DNA of 64,000 nucleotides, from positions 48,027 through 112,026 of the forward strand of contig JACRBJ010000009.1 of the NCBI GenBank assembly GCA_016234555.1. The letters are read 5' to 3'. The notes below the pieces were generated by a model. The model saw only the letters and a program-made list of their open reading frames with translations, did not search any database and was not told the DNA's origin. The DNA is from Chloroflexota bacterium (GTDB lineage: Bacteria; Chloroflexota; Anaerolineae; Anaerolineales; Villigracilaceae). The position numbers and the translations under genes are program-made. Each line of letters starts with the position of its first letter. Within the stretch, counting starts at the first letter, position 1. Below are positions 23,211-31,145 of the stretch, piece by piece.

Positions 23211-25460
23211 TTAAATTTGTTCGGCGTTGTTCACCCATGAGATGTGGATGGTTGTGCCATGATCGGGCATGGACTTGATGTTGATCTCCGCGCCGAGCAG
23301 GTGGGCGCGCTCCACCATGCCCGCCAGCCCATAGTGGCGGCTGGCGATCAGGCTGTCGAGTTCGGTCTGCGGCTCGAAGCCTGTGCCGTCGTCTGTGATG
23401 GTCAAATCCAGTTTGCGGGAGGCGATCTCGCCGCTGATGACAATGTTCTTCGCGCGGGAATGGCGGAGTGAGTTTTCGCATGCCTCCTGCGCAATCCGGT
23501 AGAGATGTTGTTCCATATTTTGCGGAAGCCGCTCTTCGCCAGATTGGATATCCGCCTTGATCGTAACCTTGTCGCCGCTGCGCTCCATCAGGTTGTCGGC
23601 AAGCCCGTTAAGGGCGGGGACCAGCCCGTACATTAACATTGGCGGGCGCAGGTCGCTGACGATTTCGCGCAGGCGGCGGGCGACCTCCTCGTAGGAGGTT
23701 TGGAATTGCGGCGGCAGGCTGGCTTCCCCAACGCTGGCGCGCAGGATGGCGAGTTCGTTCAACACGCTGTCGTGCAGTTCCAGCGCCAGGCTCATGCGCT
23801 CCTGTTCATTGCGCTCGATGTCGGATTGATACATTTTCCGCACCTGTTCGGCATGCTCGATGTTGCTGAGGGCAATGGCGGTCTGGTTGGCGATGGATTG
23901 CAGGGTCGGGATTTCAGCCTGGGGATAATGGTCGTCCGGGTCGCGCTGTCCAAGAAGCCAAAAGCCGATGAAACGGTCGCCAACTTTGAGCGGCAGGATG
24001 AGACGAACCCAGTCGCAGTTGAGAATCTCGGGGAAAAATTTCCCCGCCTGGTCGATCAATTCATCCACCCCACATTTGTGCGAGAGTTGGTCTGCGTCGA
24101 CATTTTTTGCGAGCAGTATTTTCAGCTCTTTGTTGAGAACCCGCGCGAAAACATATTGACGCACAAGCAGGCTGGGGAATATTTCGTCTTCGAGCAACTG
24201 CAATAGGCTGGGCATCGACGTGCTGGTGGTGATGCGGCTGGAGTAGATTTCCTGCAAATTTTGGTAGGGAAGCTTGATGCCAAAGAAACGTTTTTCCATG
24301 AAGGTTTGAAAGACGGGGAAACCGGCAGTCCCGGCAATCGCTGCAAACAGCACAAGCATGGTACCGAAAAATATCCATGCTTCGGGATTAATGTTCAAGC
24401 TGGAAACGGGAACCACGATCAGAAACAGGGCTGTGCAGAGGAGAATCAGGAAGGCATACAGCGAAACAATGCGGTTGACGCGTACTTCCAACCCGCCCAG
24501 TCGACGGCGATAGATGACGTAAAAATAAGCCAGCGGCATGAATGGAAATGAAAAAAGCGCAATTGGCGCCACGTTTGGCATCGTCCCCGCCATGACCAGC
24601 AAACTCAACCCGGCGGGTGGAAGAAAAGCGACAAGCAGGGAAATGCCAAGCAGGAGCACATCGCGGCGCTGGTCTGCCTGTATGATCAAATGCGCTATTT
24701 CCAATACCAGGCTCCCTCCCAGCGCGAGTAAAAAGGGAATGGCGTATAGGTCGCGTGGCAGCGCCTGGGCGATCTCGGCGGCGGCAGGCAGGGCACACGC
24801 CGCGTACAGGAAAAACCATGCCGCTTTTGGAAGCTTCCTGAATGGGCGGGGGAATACCCAGTGCAGGTGCAGGTAAACGGGCAAAAGCAGCCAGGTGGAG
24901 GCACGCAACAGGATCGAACTCTCCCACAGATGCGTGCCTGAAAAACTCCCGAAGATAAACCAGAGGGAGGTCAGGTAATTGGCGGCAATGAACAGCATCC
25001 AGCGCTCATCCTTTGGTCGAATGGACAGGTGAACCACCGTGCCAAACAACCAAAAGACGTAAGCCGCCCCCCAGATGTTGAAAAAGCGCCCGCTGAATTC
25101 CTCCAATGTGAAGCCGGGAAACTCCCACTGAATTGTCTCTTCGACGCCGTTTCGGGTGACGACAATGTCTACAATTTCGCCCTTTTTGGCGTCTCCAAAG
25201 AAGGCTTGCCTGGAGTTCGTTTTATAGTCCAGCCAGCGGACGTTCCCAACCTGTTGCAGGATGTCGCCTGGGCGCAGGGTCGGCTCCCGCCGTGGGGTTC
25301 CAAAGATTGTCATAACCCGTCCGTCGGCTGTGCTGAAATCGAAGCCTGAATAGGGCGCCCCGAATAATATTCCGTAGGTGAAGAATGCCAGGACAACAAC
25401 CACCAGTATCGAAAGGAGCAATTCATTCGCTTGCCATTGGGGGAGGATGTGTTTGCGCAT
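23211..25460 (-). CDS. ComP-like sensor histidine kinase (PDZ-like loop, 10 TM, GAF, HisKA_3)
   Basis: The 749-aa order is: TM1 (residues 14-36); an external PDZ-like segment (LRPGDILQQVGNVRW near residue 77); nine more TM helices (about 128-370); a GAF-like region (about 400-530); a HisKA_3 domain with phospho-acceptor His about residue 563 in LELHDSVLNEL; and an HATPase (EACENSLRH N-box, DDGTGF, GLAGMVERAHLLGA). Size and layout agree with Bacillus ComP (about 770 aa, N-terminal PDZ-like segment and multiple TM). Divergent from the small peptide gene at 25613; the regulator at 26789 is its likely partner. Input ligand inferred, not shown. Confidence 0.85.
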   Translation of the reverse strand: MRKHILPQWQANELLLSILVVVVLAFFTYGILFGAPYSGFDFSTADGRVMTIFGTPRREPTLRPGDILQQVGNVRWLDYKTNSRQAFFGDAKKGEIVDIVVTRNGVEETIQWEFPGFTLEEFSGRFFNIWGAAYVFWLFGTVVHLSIRPKDERWMLFIAANYLTSLWFIFGSFSGTHLWESSILLRASTWLLLPVYLHLHWVFPRPFRKLPKAAWFFLYAACALPAAAEIAQALPRDLYAIPFLLALGGSLVLEIAHLIIQADQRRDVLLLGISLLVAFLPPAGLSLLVMAGTMPNVAPIALFSFPFMPLAYFYVIYRRRLGGLEVRVNRIVSLYAFLILLCTALFLIVVPVSSLNINPEAWIFFGTMLVLFAAIAGTAGFPVFQTFMEKRFFGIKLPYQNLQEIYSSRITTSTSMPSLLQLLEDEIFPSLLVRQYVFARVLNKELKILLAKNVDADQLSHKCGVDELIDQAGKFFPEILNCDWVRLILPLKVGDRFIGFWLLGQRDPDDHYPQAEIPTLQSIANQTAIALSNIEHAEQVRKMYQSDIERNEQERMSLALELHDSVLNELAILRASVGEASLPPQFQTSYEEVARRLREIVSDLRPPMLMYGLVPALNGLADNLMERSGDKVTIKADIQSGEERLPQNMEQHLYRIAQEACENSLRHSRAKNIVISGEIASRKLDLTITDDGTGFEPQTELDSLIASRHYGLAGMVERAHLLGAEINIKSMPDHGTTIHISWVNNAEQI

Positions 25461-25509
25461 GGTTTTCTCTAAGTTTATCCAGTTATCAATAATGAAAGGT
25501 GGTGATTTG

Positions 25510-25537
25510 ATTATAGCGTAGTGTCAAAACTTTTCAA
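25510..25537 (-). promoter_or_regulatory. Promoter of the comP-like kinase
   Basis: On the minus strand TTGAAA (25537-25532), 16 nt, TATAAT (25515-25510), about 43 nt before the kinase start. No equally clear promoter is seen on the plus strand for the divergent peptide gene. Confidence 0.6.
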
Positions 25538-25612
25538 TACATTTTCCGTTTTTGCCAAAGCTTTTCATAAGCCGGCAGTTTTTCCCAAAACCCAATTCAG
25601 GAGTTACTTTCG

Positions 25613-25786
25613 ATGAAACACATGCAGGATTTTCGTGAATGGTTGTCCGCGGTGAATGCGGAAGCCAGCCCGCTCCAGCGTCACCTGGCGGCATTGACCC
25701 GCCTTGACCGCGCCCGCCTTTGGTCCATTTCGAGCGGGTTGACCTGGTTCCAATGGGGCGCTCCACAGCCTGTGGGCGAATCGTAG
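25613..25786 (+). CDS. ComX-like pheromone precursor (57 aa)
   Basis: A 57-aa ORF with AGGAG 8 nt before the ATG. The N-terminal two thirds are polar and helical (MQDFREWLSAVNAEASPLQ). The C-terminus SGLTWFQWGAPQPVGES holds Trp45 and Trp48. ComX precursors are 50-70 aa, unrelated in sequence, and are prenylated on a Trp near the C-terminus (for example ending RQWGD). It lies 71 nt before the ComQ-like prenyltransferase and divergent from the ComP-like kinase. Identity as a prenylated signal is inferred from size, Trp position and neighbours. Alternative: an unrelated small protein. Confidence 0.6.
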   Translation: MKHMQDFREWLSAVNAEASPLQRHLAALTRLDRARLWSISSGLTWFQWGAPQPVGES

Positions 25787-25798
25787 CAGGAGGATGAC

Positions 25799-25837
25799 TC
25801 AACGTCCCGAAGGCCGCTCAAACCTTCGGGACGTTGA
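25799..25837. repeat. CGTCCCGAAGG palindrome between comX-like and comQ-like genes
   Basis: TCAACGTCCCGAAGG (25799-25813) and CCTTCGGGACGTTGA (25823-25837) make a perfect 15-bp stem with 9-nt loop. The arms match 17546-17602, so it is a dispersed repeat, but in the message it could stabilise the peptide mRNA or reduce read-through into the prenyltransferase. No T tract follows. Confidence 0.85.
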
Positions 25838-25857
25838 GCGAAATGAAAGAGGTGTTC

Positions 25858-26829
25858 ATGGATATTTACACGCGGACCTTCGACGAATTTTCAAATATCC
25901 CCGTGATCGATGCGTGGGCTGAGGTGCGGGACTTGTTTCAGCGGGTTGCATCTGGAAGACCGAGGCATTGGCTGTTGCCTCTGCGCGCTTGCGAGGCTGT
26001 CGGTGGGAGCGAGGAGCAATCCCTGCCGGCTTTGGTCGCCGTGGCTTGCAGTCACATTGGGATCGTGTTGGTGGATGATATGCTGGATGCCGACCCACGC
26101 GGCGAACATCTGCGGGTTGGCGCTCCCTCAGCCGCAAACATGGCTTCCGCCTTGCAATCTGCCGCGCTTGCTTCCATTGCCCACTGTGACCTGCCTTCCG
26201 AGTCGAAACTGATTGCGCTGGAAAGTGTCAACGAAATGTTTCTTTCCACCACCCTGGGGCAATATTGGGATATTCAGCCTGTGAAGGATGAAGAGGGATA
26301 TTGGCGCGTTGCCCGGACAAAAAGTTCGCCCTTCTTCGGTGCGGCTTTACAGATCGGCACATTGATGGGCGGCGCCTCTGCCGGGTTGGCTGGTCAAATT
26401 AAAAGACTGGGTGGTTTATACGGGGAAATGATCCAAATCCACGACGACCTGAACGACACGATGGAAGTCCCCGCCAACCCTGATTGGGTGGGACGCTCGC
26501 CGCTGCCCATCCTGTTTGCCAGGCTGGTGGAGCATCCGCTGCGCGACCGTTTTGTGGAGCTTTGTCCGAATGCCGGGATCAACCCCGGGGCTTTGGAGGA
26601 GGCGCAGGAAATCCTGATCCAATGCGGGGCGGTCAGCTATTGCGTCTACCAGTTATTGAGCAGGCATCGAGCCGCAACGGAAACTCTATCCGCCCTGCCG
26701 CTTGCGCGCAGAGAATCCCTGACATCCCTGTTCGAAGATGTGGTCATGCCCGTCCGCAAGCTTTTCGAGGCGGTCGGCGAGGCGCCTGCTAATTTGTCTG
26801 CTTTTGAAATGATGGCTGAAGCGGGGTGA
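25858..26829 (+). CDS. ComQ-like isoprenyl transferase
   Basis: The 323-aa protein has the trans-prenyltransferase fold: first Asp-rich motif DDMLD (residues 73-77), GQYWDIQ, KSSPFF, and second Asp-rich motif DDLND (196-200). The N-terminal isopentenyl-diphosphate motif (normally GGKRLRP..ACEA) reads GRPRHWLLPLRACEA, with the Lys-Arg lost. That fits ComQ, which transfers farnesyl or geranyl to a Trp of ComX instead of extending a chain. ATG 25858 is chosen for AGAGGTG just upstream. Its 3' end overlaps the convergent regulator by 41 nt. Alternative: a divergent polyprenyl synthase of another pathway. Confidence 0.75.
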   Translation: MDIYTRTFDEFSNIPVIDAWAEVRDLFQRVASGRPRHWLLPLRACEAVGGSEEQSLPALVAVACSHIGIVLVDDMLDADPRGEHLRVGAPSAANMASALQSAALASIAHCDLPSESKLIALESVNEMFLSTTLGQYWDIQPVKDEEGYWRVARTKSSPFFGAALQIGTLMGGASAGLAGQIKRLGGLYGEMIQIHDDLNDTMEVPANPDWVGRSPLPILFARLVEHPLRDRFVELCPNAGINPGALEEAQEILIQCGAVSYCVYQLLSRHRAATETLSALPLARRESLTSLFEDVVMPVRKLFEAVGEAPANLSAFEMMAEAG

Positions 26830-27481
26830 TCAAACCCAACTGCTGCGCCTTGGCAATGGCGGCGGCGCGGTTGCTGACGTTCAACTTCATGTAGGCGGCG
26901 GAAAGCAGGTTGCGGACGGTGGAGTTGCTGACCGACATCCGATTCGCCAGTTCAGCTGTTGAGTAATTCGGGTAAGCCCCGGATAACGACAGAGCCTCCA
27001 ATTGGCGCGTGGTCAACAGCATGTTTTCCTTTGAGAGGTGGGTGCTGTAGATTTCATACGCCTTCTGGCTGAAGTGAATCCCGCCCGCGGCAACGGAGAG
27101 GACCACGCTGGCAAGGTCCCGCGCCGTGGTCTGGTCGTCCTTTAGGATATATCCGCTTGCCCCGGCTTCCATCACCGCGCGGATCAAGCCGCGTTCGGCA
27201 TACATGCTGATGACAAGGATGCTCAGCTTGCCGTAAATTTGCAGCAGCCTGGGGATGGCGTGCAGGATCGGGTATGGGTTTGGGTTGTCCGCCGAGGCGG
27301 GGACGTTCACGTCGAGCAGCAAAACGTCGGTGGGATGCTCCGCGAGCGCGGGTTCCAGTTCCTCGCCAAAATTGATTGTCGCTGCAATCTCGATCTGCGG
27401 ATTCGCCGTCAAACGAAAAACATAACCATCGATGATGTTTTGATGGTCGTCAAGGATTGTGACTCGTATTTTTTGGGTCAT
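26789..27481 (-). CDS. NarL/ComA-type response regulator
   Basis: The receiver domain (residues 1-125) has acidic Asp11-Asp12, phospho-acceptor Asp57 in LLLDVNVPA, Ser in LVISMYAE and Lys in GYILKDD. The C-terminal LuxR-type HTH runs from about residue 155 (LTTRQLEALSLSG, TAELANRMSVSNSTVRNLLS). The 230-aa length is usual. HisKA_3 kinases pair with this regulator class, and the nearest such kinase is the ComP-like gene at 23211. Target genes unknown. Convergent with and overlapping the prenyltransferase, so their 3' mRNA ends can pair. Confidence 0.9.
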   Translation of the reverse strand: MTQKIRVTILDDHQNIIDGYVFRLTANPQIEIAATINFGEELEPALAEHPTDVLLLDVNVPASADNPNPYPILHAIPRLLQIYGKLSILVISMYAERGLIRAVMEAGASGYILKDDQTTARDLASVVLSVAAGGIHFSQKAYEIYSTHLSKENMLLTTRQLEALSLSGAYPNYSTAELANRMSVSNSTVRNLLSAAYMKLNVSNRAAAIAKAQQLGLITPLQPSFQKQTN

Positions 27482-27793
27482 GGTGACGCTCCCTCTTTAC
27501 TGATTACAGGTTACCAGAAAGAGACTTGTGATTCAAGCCTTGGCAAAAAGTCAGTACAAATGCCTATGCCGCCAGATTTATGTCTATGGAAATATCGATC
27601 GATAACCGCTAGAATGTAGGTGAACGATAACAGAAACAATGCCAAATGGAATGACCCGTTTTTCTCAATTCCATTGATCTGGGGAGTAGGGGATAAGGCA
27701 TGCTTCGACTTGCAGGGCGGAGGATAAAGTCGGAGCGTGCCCGGATATTTTAAAAACCAGTTACTCAAAACCACCCAACGGTCAGCAACAACC
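27482..27793. other. Gene-free stretch with a 15-bp hairpin
   Basis: No coding region supported. GGCATGCTTCGACTT (27697-27711) pairs fully, with two G-U pairs, with AAGTCGGAGCGTGCC (27727-27741). The stretch also contains the upstream region of the response regulator. Confidence 0.5.
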
Positions 27794-28816
27794 TCACGCC
27801 GCCGGCGCAAAATACCTATCCCAAATCCTTTGCTTTGCAGCTTCCTCGATGAACGAGGATTCAAAGGCGAAGCGGTTGCAGGCGGCGATTTCGTCCATGC
27901 TCATGCCGAGGATTTCATGGGCGATGCGATATTCGTTGTTGACGTTCGTCTCCAGCACTTCGGGGTCGTCTGAGTTGATGGTGACGTGCACGCCGAGGTC
28001 GAACAACTTCTTGAGCGGATGCGATTCAATCGTCGGTACGGAATTGGTCAGATAGTTGCTCCACGGGTTGACCTCCAGCGTGATGTCGCGCTCCCGCAGC
28101 AAATCCACCACTTTCATATCCTCGATGCTGTGGATGCCGTGACCGATACGGTCGGGCTGGAAGGCATGGACGGTGTCCCAGACCGCCGAGGCGGGCGTAT
28201 CCTCCCCGGAGTGGATCGTCACCTTCAAACCCGCATCCTTCGCCTTCAAAATCGGCTTGACGAAATCCCGCATGGGGTAGAGCAGTTCCCCATCGGCGAG
28301 GTCAACAGCTTGGATGTGCCGCCGGTTGCGAATCGCCCAGTCCACCGTTTTGATGCACGAGTCCGAGCCCATGCCGCGTGAGGTGATGGCAATCAGCCCA
28401 ATCGCCATGTCGAATTGCTTTTCGGCGCGTTCCTTTGCCCGCAGAATCGCCTCCAGCGACTCATCCCAATCGAGGTTGTGACCGTGAAAAGCCCAATCCG
28501 GCGAAAAGCGGACCTCGAACAGTTTGATGTTCTGCCGCGCCGAATCCTCGAACAGTTCCCAGGCAATGCGCTCCACCACTGCGGGCGAGGTGATGCTGTT
28601 TTGGAAAATGTCAAATGCTTTGAGGACGGCTTGCAGGTCGCGCATCTGGTCGAGGACTTTGACATGCCTGTCAAGTTCGGCGACCTCGTAGGAGGGCAGT
28701 TCCAGGTTGTGCTCGCGCGCCACGTCGATGATGGTCTGCGTGCGGATCGCCCCTTCGAGATGGCAATGGATTTCGGTCTTGGGGATGTCGTTATATTTGG
28801 GGTCGAAGTTTTTCAT
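27794..28816 (-). CDS. Adenosine deaminase-family protein
   Basis: The 340-aa metal-dependent deaminase carries TEIHCHLEGAIR (zinc His-x-His) at the N-terminus, VTIHSGEDTPAS near residue 200, RIGHGIHSI, LEVNPWSNYLTNSV and VTINSDDPEVLE with the catalytic Asp near residue 280. It should deaminate adenosine or a related nucleoside such as aminodeoxyfutalosine; substrate cannot be fixed by eye. MKNFDPKYNDIPK at 28816 is the start, with AGAGGA upstream. The longer ORF to 28867 would begin inside a palindrome. Confidence 0.88.
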   Translation of the reverse strand: MKNFDPKYNDIPKTEIHCHLEGAIRTQTIIDVAREHNLELPSYEVAELDRHVKVLDQMRDLQAVLKAFDIFQNSITSPAVVERIAWELFEDSARQNIKLFEVRFSPDWAFHGHNLDWDESLEAILRAKERAEKQFDMAIGLIAITSRGMGSDSCIKTVDWAIRNRRHIQAVDLADGELLYPMRDFVKPILKAKDAGLKVTIHSGEDTPASAVWDTVHAFQPDRIGHGIHSIEDMKVVDLLRERDITLEVNPWSNYLTNSVPTIESHPLKKLFDLGVHVTINSDDPEVLETNVNNEYRIAHEILGMSMDEIAACNRFAFESSFIEEAAKQRIWDRYFAPAA

Positions 28817-28828
28817 GGGAATCCTCTT

Positions 28829-28865
28829 GACGATGGACGATGGGAAATGGCCATCGTCCATCGTC
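28829..28865. repeat. Palindrome GACGATGGACGATGG
   Basis: GACGATGGACGATGG (28829-28843) and CCATCGTCCATCGTC (28851-28865), perfect 15-bp arms, 7-nt loop, in the 5' leader of the deaminase gene. Confidence 0.85.
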
Positions 28866-28953
28866 ACCGAATTTTACTCCCTTCCCAGCCGCAGCGCCGC
28901 CTGCATAAATTTTATCGACGAACAATCATCCCGATGGCAGGAGCCTTTTTGCG

Positions 28954-29340
28954 TCACATTCCGCGCCACTGCAAAAACTGGAATGTGGCAAACATATCCA
29001 CGCAGATGGCAGTGACGCCAATTGCCCATTTTGCGCCGGCGGTGAAATCGAAAACGGGAAGCACAAGCAGCAGGACGCTGAACAACACCCAGACCGAGTC
29101 CGCAATGACGGTGAAGAGGGTGAAGCCGCGGCGGATGACGGGACGGGTGGCGTTGAAGCCGAGCCAGACGCCGTAGAACATCAGGGCAACGCCGAGGACA
29201 ATCATCACAGGCTGTGTGGTGTCGAGAAAGCCAGCCAAGGGACTTGCGGCAAGGGTGAAGATGAGTCCGCTGGTGAAGCAGAAGGTCGCATTCGCAAGCA
29301 GGATATCGTGGAGCCTGAGGTGGGGATTGCGCGTGTTCAT
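28954..29340 (-). CDS. Four-TM membrane protein
   Basis: The 128-aa protein has four hydrophobic segments (about 12-35, 42-62, 72-95 and 100-122). Function unknown. The start MNTRNPHLRLHD (29340) is chosen since upstream codons overlap the neighbouring gene's 3' end. It probably forms an operon with 29345-29791, which lies 4 nt upstream and encodes a similar small membrane protein. Confidence 0.7.
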   Translation of the reverse strand: MNTRNPHLRLHDILLANATFCFTSGLIFTLAASPLAGFLDTTQPVMIVLGVALMFYGVWLGFNATRPVIRRGFTLFTVIADSVWVLFSVLLLVLPVFDFTAGAKWAIGVTAICVDMFATFQFLQWRGM

Positions 29341-29344
29341 GCGA

Positions 29345-29791
29345 TTACTTCGGAAAGAAGGTGCGATATGTCGCCGCAAGCGGGATGGCAAAAAGTAGAA
29401 GGAAAACCGCGTTCAAAGCCGCGTTCTGCCAAAAGCCGGTCCATAATGAGAAGGATGAATCGAGGATGAACCAGGTCGCCAGCGATGCCGCGATGGTCAT
29501 CCAGCCTTCCTTTGAACCGCGTCGAAACGAGCCAAACAGAACCAGCATGAATGCCATGCCCCAGCCAGCCATGGTGCCGCCCAAAACACCCTGGAAGAGC
29601 AGAAGATAAGCATTGGCTGTCTCGCCGAACGTTTCTACGGGAGAGGATAGTATTGCTCCAAACATCCGCGAAACGGGTTCAGGAGCCATCACCATGGACA
29701 GCCCCGTAACGATGATCAAAACAGTGGCAACGATCAGCCATCGCCACCAAAAGGGCGAGGGGACAGTGGGTCGAGCAGTTTGTGTATTCAT
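29345..29791 (-). CDS. Four-TM membrane protein
   Basis: The 148-aa protein starts MNTQTARPTVPSPFWWRWL with AAAGGAGA upstream. TM segments lie near residues 18-38, 60-82, 95-112 and 118-140. GSFRRGSKEGW is a basic loop. Family not recognised; likely same operon as 28954-29340. Confidence 0.75.
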   Translation of the reverse strand: MNTQTARPTVPSPFWWRWLIVATVLIIVTGLSMVMAPEPVSRMFGAILSSPVETFGETANAYLLLFQGVLGGTMAGWGMAFMLVLFGSFRRGSKEGWMTIAASLATWFILDSSFSLWTGFWQNAALNAVFLLLFAIPLAATYRTFFPK

Positions 29792-29883
29792 GTGTATTTC
29801 TCCTTTCCGCCCATGATATGGATTTCCCACTGCCGAGTCCACGAAACGAACTGCCATTTACTGCCAGTTGCTCGGGTCGCGCT

Positions 29884-31113
29884 TCAAGCGTGACCTGCAA
29901 TATCCTTCGCAATCAACTTCGCGGCGGTGTTTTGCCAGTTGTGCAGCGTGCGTTCGGGGACGGAGGTTTGGAACCAGTCGAGCGCGGCGCGGGTGGATTC
30001 TTCCAGCGAGTCGTAGTCGGCGCGGCGGGTGTAGGGCTTGAGTCCCAAAACGTAGGGAAAATACAGCGCGTTGTAATACCGCCATTCGTCGGTTGTCCCA
30101 AACCTCGCTTCGGACTGCGGCTTGAGTTTTTGGATGCTTTGGATCAAAAGCGATTTTAGCGAGCGGGCGCGGTCCAGCGGATTGTCGCCCTGCACGGCTG
30201 GGAGATTCACCAGCGGGCTGGTCGCCAGTTTGGGCAGGTCGCCGAGGTGGGAGAGCGCGCGCCGCGTCAGACGGGTGAACTGCTCTTCGGAGACAGAATC
30301 AGCTTCGAGCGGGGAGAGAAGTGGCAGCGCATCCGCTGTCTGGCGTAGAGTCTGTCGTTCGTCGTTCAAACGGCGGGACAGGGTCAACTTGTCCAATAAA
30401 GATTGAAGGACGTTTGAAAAGGTCTGGGTGAGAATCCCGAACGTGAGCAGCAGGATCAGCAGGGTGAAATCCCTGCTGAAAAAGCCGGCAATCAAAACCA
30501 GCGCGCCCGAATAATAAAAGGCGGAGATGAACGAACGTAGGAGATGCGCGCGGATGGATTCGCCTTCGTCGAAGGCGTCCCAGGCGGTGATGGCGATGCC
30601 GAGAAGGACGAGGTCGAAGCCGAGCAGGGTCATGCCCCACGAGAGCGGAATCCAATCGAGCGGCAGGATGAGCAGTCCCAGACTGAGCGTGACGAACAGG
30701 GCAAGGACGGCAATCAGCGCGAACGTGTTTTTGAATTGGGAGCGGGGGGCGAGACGCGCGATCATGACCGCGCAGAGAATCAGTTCCAGCACGATGAGGA
30801 CGGCGAACCATGCATTGAGCAGGGTCAGGATGGCAAGCGGAATGGATGCGACTGCCCAGACGCGGATGAACGTCTGGCGGGATGCGTCTTCTTCGGGCAA
30901 AAGGTGAAGCGCCGCGCCGATCCACAACAACGCGGGGGCAAGCAGGATGATGAGAAGCGATTGTTTGAAAACGATCTGGATGGCAAGCGCGAGGGCGTAG
31001 GCAAGCAATCCCCAGCCCGTGAGTTGCACGGTGATCTTTTGCGAATTCCGCGCCAGCAGGTACGCGCCGAGCCAAAGGGTGAAACCGAAGAAGAAAAGTT
31101 CAAGAATTGGCAT
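29884..31113 (-). CDS. Polytopic membrane protein with soluble C-terminus
   Basis: In this 409-aa protein residues 1-255 hold about eight or nine TM helices (LFFFGFTLWLGAYLLA; LLIILLAPALLWIGAALHLL). The last 150 residues are soluble and helical (DDERQTLRQTADAL-like heptads, then WRYYNALYFPYVLGLKPY). I do not recognise the family. MPILELFFF at 31113 is preferred as start because the hydrophobic helix begins there. It follows the HlyIII gene by 32 nt and is probably co-transcribed. Confidence 0.7.
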   Translation of the reverse strand: MPILELFFFGFTLWLGAYLLARNSQKITVQLTGWGLLAYALALAIQIVFKQSLLIILLAPALLWIGAALHLLPEEDASRQTFIRVWAVASIPLAILTLLNAWFAVLIVLELILCAVMIARLAPRSQFKNTFALIAVLALFVTLSLGLLILPLDWIPLSWGMTLLGFDLVLLGIAITAWDAFDEGESIRAHLLRSFISAFYYSGALVLIAGFFSRDFTLLILLLTFGILTQTFSNVLQSLLDKLTLSRRLNDERQTLRQTADALPLLSPLEADSVSEEQFTRLTRRALSHLGDLPKLATSPLVNLPAVQGDNPLDRARSLKSLLIQSIQKLKPQSEARFGTTDEWRYYNALYFPYVLGLKPYTRRADYDSLEESTRAALDWFQTSVPERTLHNWQNTAAKLIAKDIAGHA

Positions 31114-31145
31114 ATGGTCGTTGTTTCCTGCGAGTGTGCCTTTGG

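Noticed and set aside
27794..28867. Longer adenosine deaminase start at 28867
   Set aside because: It would begin in a 15-bp palindrome; 28816 has a ribosome site and fits the family.
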